From assembly GCA_032718475.1 (NCBI GenBank), contig JAUCBJ010006543.1, positions 17,528 through 81,527 of the forward strand: a DNA stretch of 64,000 nucleotides, written 5' to 3'. The notes beneath the pieces were generated by a model. That model saw only the letters and a list, made by a program, of their open reading frames with translations. It had not been told where the DNA came from and did not search any database. The position numbers were made by a program, and so were the translations under genes. The DNA is from Nemertoderma westbladi. Lineage: Eukaryota > Xenacoelomorpha > Nemertodermatida > Nemertodermatidae. Shown here one piece after another: positions 59,725-64,000 of this stretch. Position 1 is the first letter of the stretch, and every line of letters begins with the position of its first letter.

Positions 59725-61164
59725 ATGATAGGTATGCCTCCTTACCCAAATCCCCTGTCCTGTAATTTTTGTTACACCAATTTCAGCACCTTTGAGTCCA
59801 AATTTTCATGTAGTATTTGTCGCAATATATATCATACACCGTGTGGGTCATACCAACAACCTGATAATATTGCTAACGGTATGCGGATGGGCCTGGACAT
59901 TTACTGCTTTCATTGTTATAAGGATATTTTTCCATTTTATTCGGTTGGACCTGACGATTTTGACATATTTAAAGAACCTTCCGATGAAATTGACAACAGT
60001 ATTTTCAATCAAACATTTTTGCACCTTGACCCTGACGAAAACATAAATAAAATAAATATTGATGGCGGCATTTATACAGAAAGCTCTTTTAATGGAGAAA
60101 TAACAAATTTAAATAACCCTCCGACCTTTTCAATTTTTAATTTAAACTGCAGAGGTCTTCGCTCTAATTTTTCGGCTACAGTTGATTTCTTATTAACTAT
60201 TAAACATAAGTTTGACATAATTACCTTTAGCGAAACTTTTTTGACCGATAATACTTCCACTGATTTACTAAAACTGATAGGCTATCATAACCCCTTTCTA
60301 AATAACCGCAAAACAGGTAAACTGGATAGGGGTGGCACAGCGATCTGCGTCAAAGACACCATCAATGTTTTAGAACGGAATGGAATGACTTACAAATTGA
60401 GGGCCTTGAGACCTCTTGGGTTGAGATTACGCGTCCGCGGTCCAAAACACTAATAGTAGGGGCTATATACAGAACTGATGCTGTCCACCGTGATGACTTT
60501 ACTCGACTACTTGATTCTGCACTCTCACGTTTTGCTAATTCTAAATATGACGTAATTATTGCTGGTGATACTAACATTGATTTACTGAAACCTAAGGACA
60601 AACCGAAGGAATATATCAATCTACTAAATACGTATGGATTTATACAATTAATTAATTCACCTACCCGCATAAGTTCCTGTACCAATAATACTACCGGCTC
60701 TACCATACGAACTGAATCTATTATCGACCACATACTTACAAATATTACTTCTTGCGTATCAACATCCGGAACATTTAAAGTAAAAATCGGTACATCAGAC
60801 CATCAACCAACCTTCATCTGTCTTCAAAATTACTCCTGCTATTTTAAAAAACCCGATCAACATATTACATTTGATTTTTCAAAATTTAACACAACTAACT
60901 TTCTTCACGATGTCAAACTCACATCCAACTGGTCTTATACAGATAAAAACGTTGACAATTTTGAAAAATTTAATGTTTTTTATAAAGATCTCGAGAGAAT
61001 TTGTCACAAACACGTCCCAACAAAAATTATAACGTCTCAACGAAAAATTCCCGACAAGCCATGGATGACAGATTCTCTTATAACTTGTACTCTCCAGAAA
61101 AATAAATTATACCGCAATTACTTAAAATCTCCAACTGAAGTTAATCATGACATCTATAAAAATC
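59725..61164 (+). pseudogene. CR1-like LINE ORF2: PHD-like finger and endonuclease, truncated
   Basis: ORF2 begins MIGMPPYPNPLSCNFCYT with a PHD-like C4HC3 zinc finger (CNFC, CSIC, HTPC, CFHC; residues ~13-70). The APE endonuclease follows: FSIFNLNCRGLRSNFSA, FDIITFSETFLTD (catalytic Glu). A frame change near 60385 moves the reading to the frame giving IEGLETSWVEITRPRS, LIVGAIYRTDAVHRDDF, DVIIAGDTNIDLLKP (GDTN loop), TESIIDHILTNI and IGTSDHQPTFICLQ (S-D-H end). The linker runs to EVNHDIYKN (61164), where the next element begins and the RT is missing. It would nick target DNA if whole. Confidence 0.85.
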
Positions 61165-61170
61165 CCTCCG
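61157..61170. other. Junction between two LINEs
   Basis: Frame 3 LINE ORF2 homology ends at about 61164 (DIYKN) and the RLE-type reading frame, in another frame, is free of stops from 61160. The two elements are in the same orientation with no spacer, consistent with a 5'-truncated RLE element inserted into the CR1-like LINE, or with a deletion. Confidence 0.6.
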
Positions 61171-64000
61171 TCCTCCTCCTCCATCTACACCTCCACCCAC
61201 TACTTCCACCCCTATTCCTCTACCACCATGCCCCCCGACTTTCGACTGGGCCACCCTTGGGGAGTGGGATGTCTTGGCGCGGCTACGGAACTGCAAACAA
61301 CGGCAGCTGCGCCACGTCCCCAGGGCCGCGCGTTCCAACTTCGCAGACCTCCTCGCTGACATCCTCGGGGAGGTAGCCACGCGGCCCAACGAGCCCCAGG
61401 GGTGGCTTAAACTACTGACCGTCAGCCACCACTGCCTCGCTACGCCCAAACGAGGGGGTCGGCGCCACACTCGGTCACTCGCTGCCACAATCAACGCGCG
61501 AGTGGCCGCCTTCCGTGCCGACCCCTTCGCGGACTCTAACTCCCCCGCCCCCCCAACTGCCACGAAGAAGCGTGGTGGTGCGGAGCGACTCGCGACGGCC
61601 GTAGCCGAAAAGATCGAGGACTCTGACTTGAAGGGCGCCATCCGGTTGGCATCCTCAGCTGACTCACTTGCGCCCAACACGCCGGAGACACTGGAGGCGT
61701 TGCGGAAGAAACACCCCGCACGGCCCGACAACCGCCGTCCCAACCCACCTCCAGTGGACCTCAACACTACGGCCTCGCCTTGTTCCTCTACTATCGCCCG
61801 CAGACTTATCCTGTCGTTCCCGAGCGGCAGTGCCGGAGGACCAGATGGGTTGCGGCCCCAAATACTCAAAGACCTGATCTCCCCCACCAACGGAGAGGCC
61901 GCGGCCCGTCTTCTACAACGACTCGCGGGATTCCTAGACACCACCACCTCCGGAGAAGTTCCCCTCGCCATCCGCCCCACCTTCTACGGCGCGAATCTCT
62001 TCGCGTTCACGAAGACGGAGGGTGGGGTGCGCCCGATCGCCGTTGGCAACACTCTGCGGCGATTGGTGGGGAAGTACTCCGGCTTCCTAGCCCAGGGACC
62101 CCGTACCTCCTCCTATGGCACTGTCCAGCTCGGGATCGGCACCAAACTCGGCGCTGAAGCGGCGGCCCACGCAGCGAGGGCACTCTCCTCCTCCCCGAAC
62201 CCACCCGGTAGTGTGTTGCTGAAGATCGACTTCAGCAACGCATTTAACTCCATCCGGCGGGATTCCATGCTCGAAACTGTGTACCAGTGTTACCCCAGCG
62301 TGTACAACTCCACGCTGGCGGCGTACGGAGCGCCTAGCTTCCTCCTCCATGGGGAGGATACACTCCTCTCTGAGGAAGGAGTTCAGCAAGGCGATGCGGA
62401 CGGACCCCGGCTTTTCGGCGACACGGTGAACCCATTCATCCAGTCGCTGCAGTCGAGGTTTAACATCTGGTACCTAGACGACGGGAATCTCGCTGACCAC
62501 TACCGGGTGGTGTTAGACGACCTCCGATCCGTCATCCTCGAGGGAGGTCGTTGCGGACTCCGGATCAACCCCTCCAAGTCGGAACTCTTCTTCCTTGGGG
62601 AGGAATCTCCGGAGTCCCGTCTATCCATCCAACGCGGGTTCGACGAGGTCTGCGAGGGGATTCAGGTGCGCCCACTAGAAGACCTGAAGATCCTGGGCGC
62701 ACCCATAGGAGACAATGCCATCGTCTCCTGTCTCGACAACAAACTCGCGGACCTCCGGACTCTCGTCTCCCGACTCCCTCTCCTCGACTCCCATCACGCC
62801 TTCTTCCTCCTGCGGTGCTCCTTCACCATTCCGCGACTGACGTACTTCCTCCGAACGGCTCCGTGTTTCGACTTCCCGGGGCTGCTGGAGGAGTACGATT
62901 CCATCCAGCGGAGCACCCTGCAGGAGATCTCCAACGTCCACCTGGACGACTCCGCGTGGGCACAATCCTGTTTGCCTGCGCGTTGCGGGGGTCTAGGACT
63001 GACCTCGGCTGTGCAGCTCGCACCTTCCGCCTTTCTGGCTTCCGCGGCTGCCTGCTCTGGACTCTCCTACTCCCTCTTTGAGTCTCCGGTGGACGCCCCC
63101 TCCCCATCCCACAACCGTGCCCTCGCTGCGTGGTCAACGACTCTCGATCCTGTCGTGACCCCCGTTCCCCCGCCTCTAGCGCCACCATCCTTTACGCCAC
63201 CGCCACCGCCACCACACGCGACGCCACCGCCACCATCCGCGACACCACCGCCTCCACCACCCACGACGCCACAACCCACGACGCCACCGCCACCAGCCCT
63301 GACACCACCGCCTCCACCCACGACGACGCCACCACCCACTACGCCACCGCTACCACCCGTGACATCACCGCCTCCACCCACGACGCTACCACCCACGACA
63401 CCACCGCCACCGTCCGCAACACCAACCACCCCCGCTGCTTTTCCGTCCGCGGCCACCAAGCAGTGGGCCTACCTGGCCCCTGTCCACGAGGCCAGGCTAA
63501 CAGCCCTGCGGGAGTCCCTCCCACCATCCGGGGTGGCGAGGTTGAACTCCCTGGACCACCCCGCCGCAGGCTGCTGGCTTGACGCCATCCCCGTCAGCTC
63601 TCTGGGACTGAAGCTGACGGACTCGCAGTTCCGGATCTCGGTCGGCACTCGCCTTGGGAGCAGGCTAACCGAGCCCCACAGCTGTGCCCGGTGTGGCAAG
63701 GATGTTCTGTCGGATGGCCTTCATGGGCTATCCTGCTCTAGGAGCCTCGGCAGACTTCCGCGCCACTCAATGGTTAATGACATTGTTCGCCGGGCGCTCA
63801 TCAGCTGTGGCGTCCCCGCTACGCTCGAGCCTCTAGGCTTGTGTAGAGGGGATGGGAAGCGAGTAGATGGCGTCACCCTGGTCCCGTGGAGCCGCGGACG
63901 GTTCCTCACGTGGGACGCGACGGTGGCGGACCCTCTGGCACCCAGCCACCTCGCCCAGACTCTATCCGCGGGAGGCCGTACTGCGGAGGAAGCGGAATCT
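61160..64000 (+). CDS. RLE-type LINE polyprotein: RT, zinc finger, restriction-like endonuclease
   Basis: The frame is open from the stop at 61157-61159 to the window end, 947 codons, and has no ATG near its start, so its 5' part is missing. Order: Arg-rich region (LRHVPRAARSNFADLL, TPKRGGRRHTRSLA), RT with GGPDGLRPQILKDL, GGVRPIAVGNTLRRLVGKYS (~62020), LLKIDFSNAFNSIRR (motif A, 62219), EEGVQQGDADGPRLF (motif B), IWYLDDGNL (62465, catalytic Y-L-D-D), LRINPSKSELFFLG, LKILGAPIGD. A ~90-residue Pro-rich hinge (63165-63440) is followed by CARCG...GLHGLSC (CCHC finger), RHSMVNDIVRRAL, ...EPLGL, RVDGVTLVPWSRG, LTWDATVADP, the pattern of a PD-(D/E)XK restriction-like endonuclease. GC content is far above the neighbouring DNA. 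Retrotransposition function is inferred from these domains. Confidence 0.85.

Noticed and set aside
61141-61980. 279-codon minus frame opposite the RLE-type LINE
   Set aside because: Arg/Gly-rich complement of a GC-rich coding sequence; the plus frame has clear RT motifs.
63067-63459. Gly/Val-rich minus frame
   Set aside because: Complement of the Pro-rich hinge repeat.

Overview
This is eukaryotic DNA, most likely from a marine invertebrate animal. The AT-rich background, the mix of CR1/Jockey-like, RTE-like and restriction-endonuclease-type LINEs, the piggyBac fold-back elements, Helitrons and tRNA-type SINE, and the histone-type RNA stem-loops all fit that. The species cannot be fixed from the sequence. 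I find no convincing single-copy host gene, bacterial operon, rRNA, functional tRNA or CRISPR array. Nearly everything assignable is a mobile element, usually broken, or a tandem repeat.

Layout: 1-1056 is a 41-bp satellite. At 2233-2742 is the 3' end of an RLE-type LINE on the minus strand. From 4161 to 39551 the window is best read as one large tandem duplication. Unit 1 (4161-27021) holds, in order, A (piggyBac fold-back element, LINE pieces, minisatellite; 4161-11545), D (11546-23851) and B-C (23852-27021). Unit 2 (27037-39551) repeats A, B and C at roughly 99% identity, but lacks the 12.3-kb D segment, carries an expanded minisatellite, and has a 1.4-kb SINE/minisatellite insert at 36953-38348. 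Both the duplication junction and the deletion junction can be placed almost to the base.

The most unusual component is a repeated, degenerate multidomain gene family on the minus strand (12535-13260, 14250-17580, 19620-20340, 25850-27020, 38380-40150, 40490-42600, 43150-52010). Its fragments together show a Pro-rich region, CxxC...FCP zinc-knuckle repeats, an ExoX-tail-like GQYKGHTFKW motif, a DUF6729-like zinc-binding block and an RNase H-like core (DHTRK...DRDC...EGFH). It looks like a transposase-type mobile gene. One copy is split by a 5.5-kb insertion (45774-51322, 5-bp target duplication ATTCC, TG...CA ends), into which two head-to-tail Helitron-like elements (46049-48501, 48504-50304) carrying a ~148-bp satellite have inserted. 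Another copy is interrupted by a 1.55-kb terminal-inverted-repeat transposon (15266-16818).

From 52000 to 64000 there are LINE remains: ORF1 and endonuclease of a CR1-like LINE (minus), an RTE-like reverse transcriptase (minus, inserted in an array of GGACACTTCC repeats), a nearly intact CR1-like LINE (plus, 58411-61160), and finally a GC-rich RLE-type LINE (plus, 61160-64000) whose reading frame is open for 947 codons to the window edge and is the only long uninterrupted coding sequence here. The elements interact mainly by nesting: each insertion dates its host as older, and paralogous empty sites inside the same window allow several target-site duplications to be read directly.
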